Shown piece after piece: positions 1 to 6,109 of a stretch of DNA of 10,159 nt. Source of the stretch: Verrucomicrobiota bacterium (GTDB lineage Bacteria; Verrucomicrobiota; Verrucomicrobiia; Opitutales; Seribacteraceae). Both the position numbers and the translations under genes were made by a program. The notes beneath the pieces are model-generated. The model did no database searches, was not told the DNA's origin, and saw only the letters and a program-made list of their open reading frames with translations. The stretch is from NCBI GenBank assembly GCA_030830145.1, contig JAURNO010000399.1:1-10159 (forward strand), written 5' to 3'. Numbering within the stretch: position 1 is the stretch's first letter; every line of letters starts with the position of its first letter.

Positions 1-897
1 CAGTCCTGAAAATTCAAAGGTGGTGGATTGCGTGCTGAGGTTTCGAATGTCTTGTTTCCAGCGCATGGATCCCAAGTCATTGACTTGGGCAAAAGCCAAC
101 CATTTTGCATTCACCCGGTATTCGACACCCAAATCAAGACCAAATCCAGTTCCAACACCCGAAATCAATTCCTCTTGAAGTTGTGTCACAGCCGCATCAT
201 CCAGTTTGCCCGCTATGCCCAGTTGACCATCGTCTTCAGGCGAATCATAAGCGGATAAAACAACCTGCAAAGGAGCCGACGAATCAAGTCCCACCATGGA
301 CGGATCTTTCAACACGGTGGTCAATTGAGGAGGTGCGTCCGGTGGGATTAGCGGCAGGAAATCCTGCCCGCCTTTTTCAAGAATCGTACCGTAATCAATG
401 AAGGCCACGGCCAAGGCATCGGATGAAATACGATCCAGAAGCGGAATGTCGGCAAGGGCCGCAACACTTTCTCCGGAAGGTTGTTCGGTCTCGTTATCCT
501 TACTCACATCCGCAACCAAATCGCCCTTTTCATCGTCACCACTCAGCCAAAAGACCAATCCGGCGGTAAGGGCGGCCAAACAAACGGCACCGATGCTTAA
601 GAACAGGATTATTTTCTTTTTTTTGGAACCGCCTCCGGTCGCAATTGGAACTTGTGCCTGAGGAACCTGGGCTCTGGCACGCGCAACCTGAACTTGTGCG
701 GGTTGCTTTGCTTGGTGGGACTGCCCAACCTCTGTTTGAGCGGCAAAACCGGGGATTTGAGAAAGAAGAACCCAATTCTGCCCATCACTGCAGGCATGAT
801 CTTCAAGAGTAAAATGTCCTTGTTGCACATACTCCCAAACTTGTTCGGATGTATAGGGGCCGTATTGCTGTTCGTTTTTATAGATTAGAATATTCAT
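1..897 (-). CDS. GYF_2-domain single-pass membrane protein, C-terminus cut by window edge
   Basis: An open frame of 299 codons runs without a stop from an ATG at 897 to the left edge, so the C-terminus is missing. Residues 1-50 look like a GYF_2 domain: MNILIYKNEQ, then YGPYT (12-16), the spaced W21 and the NWVLLSQIPGF end (41-51). A low-complexity Q/A/V linker (about 58-86) and four lysines (92-95) precede one hydrophobic helix (about 96-118). By the positive-inside rule the GYF domain should be cytoplasmic and the rest extracytoplasmic. The outer part (from about 145) contains IPLLDRISSDALAVAFIDYG and is loosely reminiscent of DUF3352/DUF4836-type proteins; this is a weak resemblance from memory. 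GYF_2 domains are thought to bind peptides, but the partner is unknown. No Shine-Dalgarno sequence precedes the start. It is divergent from gcvP. Function unknown; the frame and domain call are solid. Confidence 0.85.
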   Translation of the reverse strand, partial: MNILIYKNEQQYGPYTSEQVWEYVQQGHFTLEDHACSDGQNWVLLSQIPGFAAQTEVGQSHQAKQPAQVQVARARAQVPQAQVPIATGGGSKKKKIILFLSIGAVCLAALTAGLVFWLSGDDEKGDLVADVSKDNETEQPSGESVAALADIPLLDRISSDALAVAFIDYGTILEKGGQDFLPLIPPDAPPQLTTVLKDPSMVGLDSSAPLQVVLSAYDSPEDDGQLGIAGKLDDAAVTQLQEELISGVGTGFGLDLGVEYRVNAKWLAFAQVNDLGSMRWKQDIRNLSTQSTTFEFSGL

Positions 898-931
898 TCG
901 GCAAACTAGGTTTGTTTAGATTAAAAGTAAC

Positions 932-960
932 GTGATAGCCCCTTTCGGCACAATTATAAT
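932..960 (+). promoter_or_regulatory. Candidate plus-strand promoter (GTGATA-17-TATAAT)
   Basis: A perfect -10 hexamer TATAAT lies at 955-960, 17 bases after GTGATA (932-937, four of six matches to TTGACA). It would start a transcript near 967, heading into the structured, terminated segment ending at 1174. The -10 sits in the 10-base palindrome AATTATAATT (952-961), so a minus-strand -10 for the GYF gene is also possible, but I see no good -35 for that direction. A second plus-strand candidate is TTGGGG (968-973)-17-TTTAAT (991-996), which would start near 1003. Confidence 0.35.
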
Positions 961-1002
961 TCATACATTGGGGTTACTCTCCACGGGATTTTTAATATTG
1001 GT

Positions 1003-1175
1003 CATAAAATAAAGATTTCTTTGAAAAATCGACGAGATGGTTTGATCTGCTTATCGTTTAAAGTAGGAGAAAAGGAGACCGTCCGTTGAAATCATTGCTC
1101 CCGAGTCAGAATGTCGAGCTGATTTCATTGGCTCCGTTCATTCAAATGAGAGCTTTACCCTGGGCTCTCTTTTTC
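1003..1175 (+). ncRNA. Candidate small RNA or structured leader ending in an intrinsic terminator
   Basis: This stretch has no credible ORF but has nested complementarity. TGAAATCA (1087-1094) pairs with TGATTTCA (1120-1127). Inside it, GCTC (1097-1100) pairs with GAGC (1116-1119) around a 15-base loop. Outside it, GGAG-a-CC (1074-1080) can pair with GGCTCC (1129-1134). A textbook intrinsic terminator follows at once. Upstream lie two plus-strand promoter candidates, which would give a transcript of about 170-210 nt. No plus-strand protein gene precedes the terminator, so it ends either an independent small RNA or an attenuated leader of gcvP. I could not match it to the glycine riboswitch, a THF riboswitch or 6S RNA. 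The 5' end is a guess; the structured core (1074-1174) is the better supported part. Confidence 0.4.
1144..1174 (+). terminator. Intrinsic terminator without an upstream protein gene
   Basis: GAGAGC (1148-1153) and GCTCTC (1164-1169) form a perfect 6-bp stem around a 10-base loop, followed by TTTTT (1170-1174). The AAA at 1144-1146 can extend the stem against the T-run past one mismatch. The T-run follows the plus strand. The nearest plus-strand gene, gcvP, starts 223 bases downstream, and the gene to the left is on the minus strand, so this is an orphan terminator that implies plus-strand transcription of the preceding segment. Confidence 0.6.
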
Positions 1176-1188
1176 ATGACTGGTTATC

Positions 1189-1242
1189 TATAATAACGAC
1201 ATGGGAAACTACCTTGTCAGCAAAATTATTTTTCCACGCTAA
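1189..1242 (+). promoter_or_regulatory. Perfect TATAAT with an adjacent ATG mini-ORF
   Basis: TATAAT at 1189-1194 is followed after six bases by ATGG at 1201. The reading frame from there encodes a 13-residue peptide (MGNYLVSKIIFPR) with a TAA stop at 1240-1242. No -35 is evident; the hexamer 17 bases upstream is TCTCTT, inside the terminator. It closely resembles the sequence at the gcvP start (TATAAT, seven bases, ATGG). It could be a promoter serving gcvP past the terminator, giving a leader of about 200 nt, or a chance match. The peptide has no run of regulatory amino acids, so a leader-peptide role is not supported. Confidence 0.25.
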
Positions 1243-1347
1243 AGAATTAAAGCGAGGCCTGCTTTTGATTATTGCACATCAGAAAACACTCTGGAAGCAG
1301 GTTGCTTGTTCTATTTTGGTTGTTCGGGTAGTCTGAAGTTATGAACG

Positions 1348-1365
1348 TGAATGATTATTCATTCA
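1348..1365 (+). promoter_or_regulatory. Candidate operator: perfect TGAAT-N4-ATTCA dyad upstream of gcvP
   Basis: TGAAT (1348-1352), GATT and ATTCA (1357-1361) match the core of the arginine-repressor ARG box as known from enterobacteria and bacilli. In another register, TGAATGA (1348-1354) and TCATTCA (1359-1365) form a perfect 7-bp inverted repeat around TTAT. The site overlaps the presumed -35 of the promoter next to the gcvP start, a position suited to repression. No regulator is encoded in the window, and a 10-base AT-rich half-site match can arise by chance, so identity as an ArgR site is speculative. Confidence 0.35.
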
Positions 1366-1390
1366 GTTAGGGAACAACGAAAGATATAAT
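1362..1390 (+). promoter_or_regulatory. Candidate gcvP promoter abutting the start codon
   Basis: A perfect TATAAT at 1385-1390 lies seven bases before the gcvP ATG, with TTCAGT (1362-1367, three of six matches to TTGACA) 17 bases upstream. Initiation at the usual distance would fall at about 1397-1398, so the mRNA would be leaderless or nearly so. That would fit the absence of a Shine-Dalgarno sequence before 1398. AT-rich sequence next to starts can mimic a -10. Confidence 0.4.
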
Positions 1391-1397
1391 TACTGAC

Positions 1398-4300
1398 ATG
1401 GCGGAAACAAAACTCGCAGAAAATACTGACTGTCCACCTTTGCCTTATGACCCGGCGGAATTCCCCAGGGAAACAAAGCGGCATTACATCTCGGCAAGCG
1501 AAGAAGATATTCGCGCCATGCTTGAGACTACCGCTTGCAACTCCACGCAAGAATTGTTCTCCCATATAGACTCGGAGGTTCTTTTTGAGACAAATCCCGA
1601 CTTGCCTGAAGAATTGGAGTACGGAGAGGCTGCAAAAAAACTTTTCGATCTCTCGGAGAAAACCAACCTAAAGAATTCGTTTGTCGGAGACATGCTTCCG
1701 GTTTGGACCACTCATCCGGTCGTGGACTTCGTCTCGAAATTACGGCCTTTGACGACTTCTTACACACCTTACCAACCGGAAAGAAGTCAAGGTACGTTGG
1801 TCACTCATTGGATTTATCAATGCGTGCTTTCGACCTTGACCGGCTTCGAGGCCATCAACACCTCACTCTACGATCGATCATCGGCACTGTTCGAAGCAAT
1901 CACTTGCGCCATTCGCACAAGCACCCGCGGAAACAAAGTGCTCCTTGCCGAAAGCCTTTTCGAGGCAGATATTGAAGTTCTTGAAACTTTGACAGAAGAA
2001 ACCGGAATTGAGTTTGCCCTAGCCAAAATCTGTCCTTCCACTGGGATACTGGACCTCTCTTGCCTTGAGGATGCAAAAGAAGAGGAAACAGAACAATACG
2101 CCGCTTTTGTTTTTCCCCAAGTCAACAAGTTCGGACTCTTGGAAAATGTCGATGCCCTTGCTGATTTTGCAGCGGCACGGGGGATGCGATCCATCGCATC
2201 GATCGACCCTATGCTTTTAGCCACGGGTGGATTGAAACCCCCCACGGACTTTGGAAAAGACGGCGTGGACTTCATCGCCGGAGAAGCCCAGCATTTGGCC
2301 ATCCCACCGTCTTTCGGTGGCCCAGGATTGGGCTTGTTCGGTTGTCGCTTCAACGAAGATCGCAAAAAAGACCTCCGCTCCACTCCTGGTCGTTACGTCG
2401 GAAGAGCAAAGGACATCAACGGGAGGGATTGTTTCGTCATGGTTCTTTCCACTCGCGAGCAACACATTCGGAAAGAAAAAGCGACCTCCAACATATGTTC
2501 GAATCAAGCCTTTCTTGCCACCTTGGCCGGAGCCAGTCTCCTGGCGAAAGGTGAAAGTGGAATGAAGGACTCCATCGCTTCGGCCTTGAATGCCAAAGAA
2601 GTGGTGCTTTCGAGCATACTGAAATGCGAGGGCGTTGACTTGGCGTTCCCGAACACGCCTTCCTTCAACGAAACCTTGCTTTCTCTAGACCGTTCTGTAT
2701 CCGACCTAATTATCAAAGGACGAGAAGAAAACCTGCACATTGGGGTCGATTTGTCTGGTATCGTGCCGGACGGGACATCCGAAAACTTGCTCAAGATTTC
2801 CTTTTCGGACATTCAAGACGACGAAGCAATCGAAAGTCTCGTACGCTTTTTTAATATGGAGTTTCCCCGACTCAAGGGAAGAGAGTATGATACAAGTACG
2901 AAGGAGACTGACAAAAATTTAAGAAGATTTGGGTCGGCAAACCTGCCTAGCTTTTCATTCGACGAAATAACCAACTACTACGAGAACTTGGCCGAATTAA
3001 ACGTCAGCCCGGACGACGGATGTTATCCATTGGGCTCATGTACGATGAAGTACAACCCCATGCTCAATGATTGGGCGGCCAGCCTGCCGGGCTTCTCTCA
3101 AGTACACCCTCAGGCACCCGAAGAAGATTCCCAAGGCCCTTTGTCCGTGCTTTACGAAACGCAAGAATGGTTCAGGGAAATCACCGGGTTGTCCGCAGTC
3201 ACGACTCAACCCGTCGCCGGAGCCCAGGGAGAACTTGTTGGCCTTAAGCTTTTTCAAGCTTATCATCGCAAGCGCGGCGAAGGACACCGGAACATTGTAT
3301 TCATTCCCCAATCGGCACATGGCACGAATTTCGCCACCGCGGCTATGGCAGGATACGCCCAGGGCATTGTTCATTTGCTTGCCAACGCGGAGGGGACAAT
3401 CGACATGGAAGATTTCTCGGAAAAGATCAAGGTTTACGGAGACAAACTCTGTGGAGTCATGATCACCAACCCGAACACTTCCGGAATTTTCGAAAACAAT
3501 TTTCAATTGGTTTCTCAAGCCGTGCATGAGGCTGGAGGTTTAGTGTACATGGACGGAGCAAACATGAACGCAATCGCCGGAATCGTAAACCTCGGGTCGC
3601 TCGGAGTCGATGCCGTACACAACAATTTGCACAAAACATGGACCATTCCTCACGGTGGAGGGGGGCCTGGCGATGCCATTGTCGCGGTATCCGAAAAACT
3701 CGTTGATTTTCTGCCCGGAAAAATCATCACACAAGACGAGGAAGGGCTCTATCGTTCAACCAAACCCAAATTCAGCATTGGTTCGTTCCATCGGCACTGG
3801 GGTAACTTCGGACACAAGGTTCGTGCCTACTCCTACCTTCTGCGATTAGGGAAAGAGGGTGTCCCTCGAATGTCTTCCACCGCCGTATTGTCCTCTCGAT
3901 ATTTATTTGCCAAGCTCGGCAAAATCTTCCCCACCCTTCCTGCCTGCGAAGGCAAATCGCCTAGAATGCATGAATTTATTCTGACTCTCTGCGAAGAAGA
4001 CTTCGAGAAATTGGAGAAGGTCGGCATCCCGAAAGCAAAAGCCATTCCTCAGGTAGGAAAGCTGTTTTTGGATTTCGGGTTTCATGCACCCACTGTTGCC
4101 TTCCCCGAGATTTTCGGTCTTATGATCGAACCCACGGAGAGTTATGGGAAAGAAGAATTGGATCGATTTGCCGATGCGGTTTTGGCCATTAAAGAAATTA
4201 TCGATACACACCCCGAAGCGATCAAGACGGCACCTCACTTCACGCCGATAGACCGGGTGGACGAAGTGTCTGCGAACCGAAACCTTTGTTTGAGGGAAAA

Positions 4301-4415
4301 ACTCGACCACCTCCCTCCCCTTCCTTTTAACCGGATTAAGCCGAGCATTCTCAAGGATTTGAGTATTTCGGAGATCAAAACTCGCATACTTGACGCCGCG
4401 TCAAGCGCGGGATAG
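1398..4415 (+). CDS. gcvP: Glycine dehydrogenase (decarboxylating), fused GcvPA-GcvPB type
   Basis: This is the PLP-dependent P-protein of the glycine cleavage system. It decarboxylates glycine and passes the aminomethyl group to the lipoyl arm of GcvH (not in the window). The 1005 residues read as the two subunits of the heteromeric enzyme joined end to end. The GcvPA-like half (about 28-495) carries GEAQHLAIPPSFGGPGLG (295-312) and REQHIRKEKATSNICSNQ (353-370). A short linker follows, then a GcvPB-like half (about 513-1000) with YPLGSCTMKYNP (543-554), SAHGTN, and NLHKTWTIPHGGGGPG, in which K746 is the expected Schiff-base lysine. Single-chain GcvP is usually near 950 residues. An N-terminal extension of about 28 residues (MAETKLAENTDC...) precedes the usual YI.....E start. 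The first in-frame ATG after the stop at 1368-1370 is 1398. No Shine-Dalgarno sequence is seen. No gcvT or gcvH is adjacent. Confidence 0.95.
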   Translation: MAETKLAENTDCPPLPYDPAEFPRETKRHYISASEEDIRAMLETTACNSTQELFSHIDSEVLFETNPDLPEELEYGEAAKKLFDLSEKTNLKNSFVGDMLPVWTTHPVVDFVSKLRPLTTSYTPYQPERSQGTLVTHWIYQCVLSTLTGFEAINTSLYDRSSALFEAITCAIRTSTRGNKVLLAESLFEADIEVLETLTEETGIEFALAKICPSTGILDLSCLEDAKEEETEQYAAFVFPQVNKFGLLENVDALADFAAARGMRSIASIDPMLLATGGLKPPTDFGKDGVDFIAGEAQHLAIPPSFGGPGLGLFGCRFNEDRKKDLRSTPGRYVGRAKDINGRDCFVMVLSTREQHIRKEKATSNICSNQAFLATLAGASLLAKGESGMKDSIASALNAKEVVLSSILKCEGVDLAFPNTPSFNETLLSLDRSVSDLIIKGREENLHIGVDLSGIVPDGTSENLLKISFSDIQDDEAIESLVRFFNMEFPRLKGREYDTSTKETDKNLRRFGSANLPSFSFDEITNYYENLAELNVSPDDGCYPLGSCTMKYNPMLNDWAASLPGFSQVHPQAPEEDSQGPLSVLYETQEWFREITGLSAVTTQPVAGAQGELVGLKLFQAYHRKRGEGHRNIVFIPQSAHGTNFATAAMAGYAQGIVHLLANAEGTIDMEDFSEKIKVYGDKLCGVMITNPNTSGIFENNFQLVSQAVHEAGGLVYMDGANMNAIAGIVNLGSLGVDAVHNNLHKTWTIPHGGGGPGDAIVAVSEKLVDFLPGKIITQDEEGLYRSTKPKFSIGSFHRHWGNFGHKVRAYSYLLRLGKEGVPRMSSTAVLSSRYLFAKLGKIFPTLPACEGKSPRMHEFILTLCEEDFEKLEKVGIPKAKAIPQVGKLFLDFGFHAPTVAFPEIFGLMIEPTESYGKEELDRFADAVLAIKEIIDTHPEAIKTAPHFTPIDRVDEVSANRNLCLREKLDHLPPLPFNRIKPSILKDLSISEIKTRILDAASSAG

Positions 4416-4454
4416 GTTTGACCCTGTTCAAAAATCATTCATCCTTAATCCATT

Positions 4455-4700
4455 ATGTCAGATCAAACCGAAGACAAACTTGTGTCAAAGACGGGCATCG
4501 TAGTGGACCTCTTTCTTTCATGTGCTTTTTTCGCATTCATGCTTTGGGTATTGATGCCACATGTACCCTCCTACGATCAGACCACCGTTTATATCGTGGC
4601 CGGCATGACCTCGTTGTGCATGACGGGAGTTTTTTGGATTGCAGCCAATATGTTCCGCGTGACCTTGGTCGACTACCAAAGAAGGCAAAAAGAAAAGTAA
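4455..4700 (+). CDS. Small two-helix membrane protein of unknown function
   Basis: The 81-residue product has a hydrophilic start (MSDQTEDKLVSK), a first hydrophobic helix at about 13-35 (GIVVDLFLSCAFFAFMLWVL), a short PSYDQTT turn, a second helix at about 43-67 (YIVAGMTSLCMTGVFWIAA) and a basic tail ending RRQKEK. By the positive-inside rule both ends are probably cytoplasmic. It starts 39 bases after the gcvP stop with no terminator between, so it is probably the second gene of a gcvP transcript, and it ends 18 bases before the convergent hflX stop. A longer overlapping frame (4418-4783, TTG start) lacks a coherent protein pattern and runs into hflX. No family recognised; no Shine-Dalgarno sequence. 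That it is a real gene is likely but rests on the hydrophobic pattern and its fit in the gap. Confidence 0.7.
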   Translation: MSDQTEDKLVSKTGIVVDLFLSCAFFAFMLWVLMPHVPSYDQTTVYIVAGMTSLCMTGVFWIAANMFRVTLVDYQRRQKEK

Positions 4701-4718
4701 AAACCGGTCCTTTCTCCG

Positions 4719-6002
4719 TTAGCTCGGAGTATAAACATATTCTCTCATCCGGTAGGCAAGGTTACCCCTCGGAGCGGCCTTGACCATGATTCCCCCCTCC
4801 TCCACTTCTTCCGTGAGCAAAGCCCCCTGTTCGCGAAGACGAGTGACGAGTGCATATTGGTCATGGGGGACCAAGTAATCCATGCTGGCTTCCTGATCCT
4901 CAAGCATGCCTTCGGCCATAAGCATCAAAGACTCGACACCTTCACCTGACTTAGAACTAATAAAAGAGCAAGGCGAAGCAAGATCCCTCGCTTTGGCCAT
5001 GACCAAAGAATTTTCCACCCGATCTATCTTGTTGTAAACAGTTAGAATTTCCTTTTCTTGAGCACCCAATTCTCTAAGAACCTCTCTGGTCGTTTTCATC
5101 TGCTGGTCAAACTCCGGGTTTGACAAATCAACCACGTGTAAAAGTAAATCGGCGACCAAAGCTTCCTCTAGGGTTGCCTTGAAAGAATCAACCAATCGAT
5201 GAGGAAGTTTACGGATAAACCCCACCGTATCGGTTAGCACTATGGTTCGGCCACTCGGTCCCCGAACTTTCCTGCTCGTCGGGTCAAGGGTTGCAAATAG
5301 CTTGTCCTCGGAGATAACGTTGGCTCCGGTCATACAGTTGAGCAAAGTCGACTTGCCGGCATTTGTGTATCCAACGATAGCCATAGTTGGGAGTGGCACC
5401 CTCTGTCTTTTTTTCCGACTGGTCGAACGTCTGACGGAAACTTGGGCGATTTCCCTTTTGGTCGACGCAATCTTGTCTCGCAACATTCTCTGATCCAATT
5501 CAATTTGAGCCTCACCCTCCCCTCTTTGCGTAACGCCGCCACCGCGTTGGCGCCCCAAATGAGTCCAAGCACGACGCAACCTGGGCAATGAATATTCCAA
5601 TCGAGCCAATTGCACTTGAAGGCTCGCCTCTTTAGTCTGAGCTCGCTTGGCAAATACATCTAGAATGACTTCATGCCTATCGATCACCAAAACTTTACCG
5701 GCCTCTTCCCAATTGCGTTGTTGCCCTGGTGAAATTTCATTATCGAATATGATGACGTCGCATCCAAGTTCTCCAACTTCAGTCAGAATTTCCTCCACTT
5801 TACCCTTACCCAATATGTGGCCAGCAAAAGTCTTTCGGATTCGCACCACTTTTTTTTGGTGAACTCTGATTCCCAAGTTCTGAACCAGCTCGGACAATTC
5901 TTCCAAAAGTGATTCGGCTTCTGCCCTCTCATCTTCCCGCATAATGACCGAAACGAGGAAGGCTTTCTCCACGAGTCTGGGTTTCTCTTTTACCTCAAAC
6001 AT
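4719..6002 (-). CDS. hflX: GTPase HflX
   Basis: This is a TRAFAC-class GTPase that binds the 50S subunit and, in studied bacteria, splits stalled or hibernating ribosomes. The 427 residues show the family order: N-terminal HflX domain with FDNEISPGQQRNWE (86-99), a helical linker with RLEYSLPRLRR (134-144) and a glycine-rich GGGVTQRGEGEAQIELDQR segment (154-172), then the G domain with G1 GYTNAGKS (211-218), G2 in ATLDPT (T239 or T242 region), G3 DTVGF (258-262), G4 NKID (324-327) and G5-like SSKSGEG (349-355). A C-terminal region ends in EYVYTPS. The glycine-rich segment has GEGEAQ where many homologues have GPGETQ. All nucleotide-binding motifs look intact. It lies downstream of ppdK on the same strand, but a terminator separates them. 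The ATG at 6002 lacks a Shine-Dalgarno sequence; a TACAAT hexamer lies four bases upstream. Confidence 0.95.
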   Translation of the reverse strand: MFEVKEKPRLVEKAFLVSVIMREDERAEAESLLEELSELVQNLGIRVHQKKVVRIRKTFAGHILGKGKVEEILTEVGELGCDVIIFDNEISPGQQRNWEEAGKVLVIDRHEVILDVFAKRAQTKEASLQVQLARLEYSLPRLRRAWTHLGRQRGGGVTQRGEGEAQIELDQRMLRDKIASTKREIAQVSVRRSTSRKKRQRVPLPTMAIVGYTNAGKSTLLNCMTGANVISEDKLFATLDPTSRKVRGPSGRTIVLTDTVGFIRKLPHRLVDSFKATLEEALVADLLLHVVDLSNPEFDQQMKTTREVLRELGAQEKEILTVYNKIDRVENSLVMAKARDLASPCSFISSKSGEGVESLMLMAEGMLEDQEASMDYLVPHDQYALVTRLREQGALLTEEVEEGGIMVKAAPRGNLAYRMREYVYTPS

Positions 6003-6006
6003 GCTT

Positions 6007-6035
6007 ATTGTACCGTGGTAAAAAAGTCAGGTTGA
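6007..6035 (-). promoter_or_regulatory. Weak candidate hflX promoter, -10 very close to the start
   Basis: On the minus strand, TACAAT (6012-6007, five of six matches to TATAAT) sits four bases before the hflX ATG. The hexamer 17 bases upstream, TCAACC (6035-6030), is a poor -35. The ppdK terminator just upstream (6044-6083) means hflX probably needs its own promoter in this short gap, which is the main argument. If used, initiation would fall at or inside the annotated ATG, so the true start or promoter may differ. Confidence 0.25.
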
Positions 6036-6043
6036 GGTCACAG

Positions 6044-6083
6044 GAAAGAAAAAGGCCCGAACGACTGGCGTTCGAGCCTCTTT
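6044..6083 (-). terminator. Intrinsic terminator of ppdK
   Basis: On the minus strand, 27 bases after the ppdK stop codon, AGGCTCGAACG (6079-6069), a five-base loop CCAGT and CGTTCGGGCCT (6063-6053) form an 11-position stem with one mismatch. The T-rich run TTTTCTTTC follows (from 6053 downwards). The strong GC-rich stem and T tract make this a good intrinsic terminator. It lies between ppdK and hflX. Confidence 0.8.
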
Positions 6084-6109
6084 CGAGAATTCGTTCAAAT
6101 GATATGAAA

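Noticed and set aside
28..888. Several short plus-strand frames between 28 and 888
   Set aside because: All are shadows of the uninterrupted 299-codon minus-strand GYF_2 frame, which has a recognisable domain and membrane helix.
1074..1134. Tetrahydrofolate riboswitch
   Set aside because: TGAAATCATTGCTCC and TTTCATTGGCTCC faintly recall its 3' strand, but the other conserved blocks are missing and the pairing pattern differs. The match is too weak to call.
1060..1175. Glycine riboswitch upstream of gcvP
   Set aside because: The conserved aptamer pieces (the CCGAAGG-type loop and the CTCTCAGGCAAAAGGAC-type 3' part) are absent. Only short GGAGA-like fragments are present.
1868..2383. 171-codon minus-strand frame inside gcvP
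   Set aside because: It is antisense to a strongly conserved part of GcvP and is serine/arginine-rich, as expected of a shadow frame.
3036..3527. 163-codon minus-strand frame inside gcvP
   Set aside because: It is antisense to the conserved GcvPB-like half, with no recognisable domain and no start signal.
4714..4729. Bidirectional terminator between the 81-residue gene and hflX
   Set aside because: CTCCG/CGGAG gives only a 5-bp stem, it overlaps the hflX stop codon, and neither side has an immediate T-run.
4418..4783. 121-codon frame overlapping the small membrane protein and the hflX end
   Set aside because: It needs a TTG start, runs antisense into hflX and has no coherent protein pattern. 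The 4455-4700 frame in the same place has two clear membrane helices and fits the gap.
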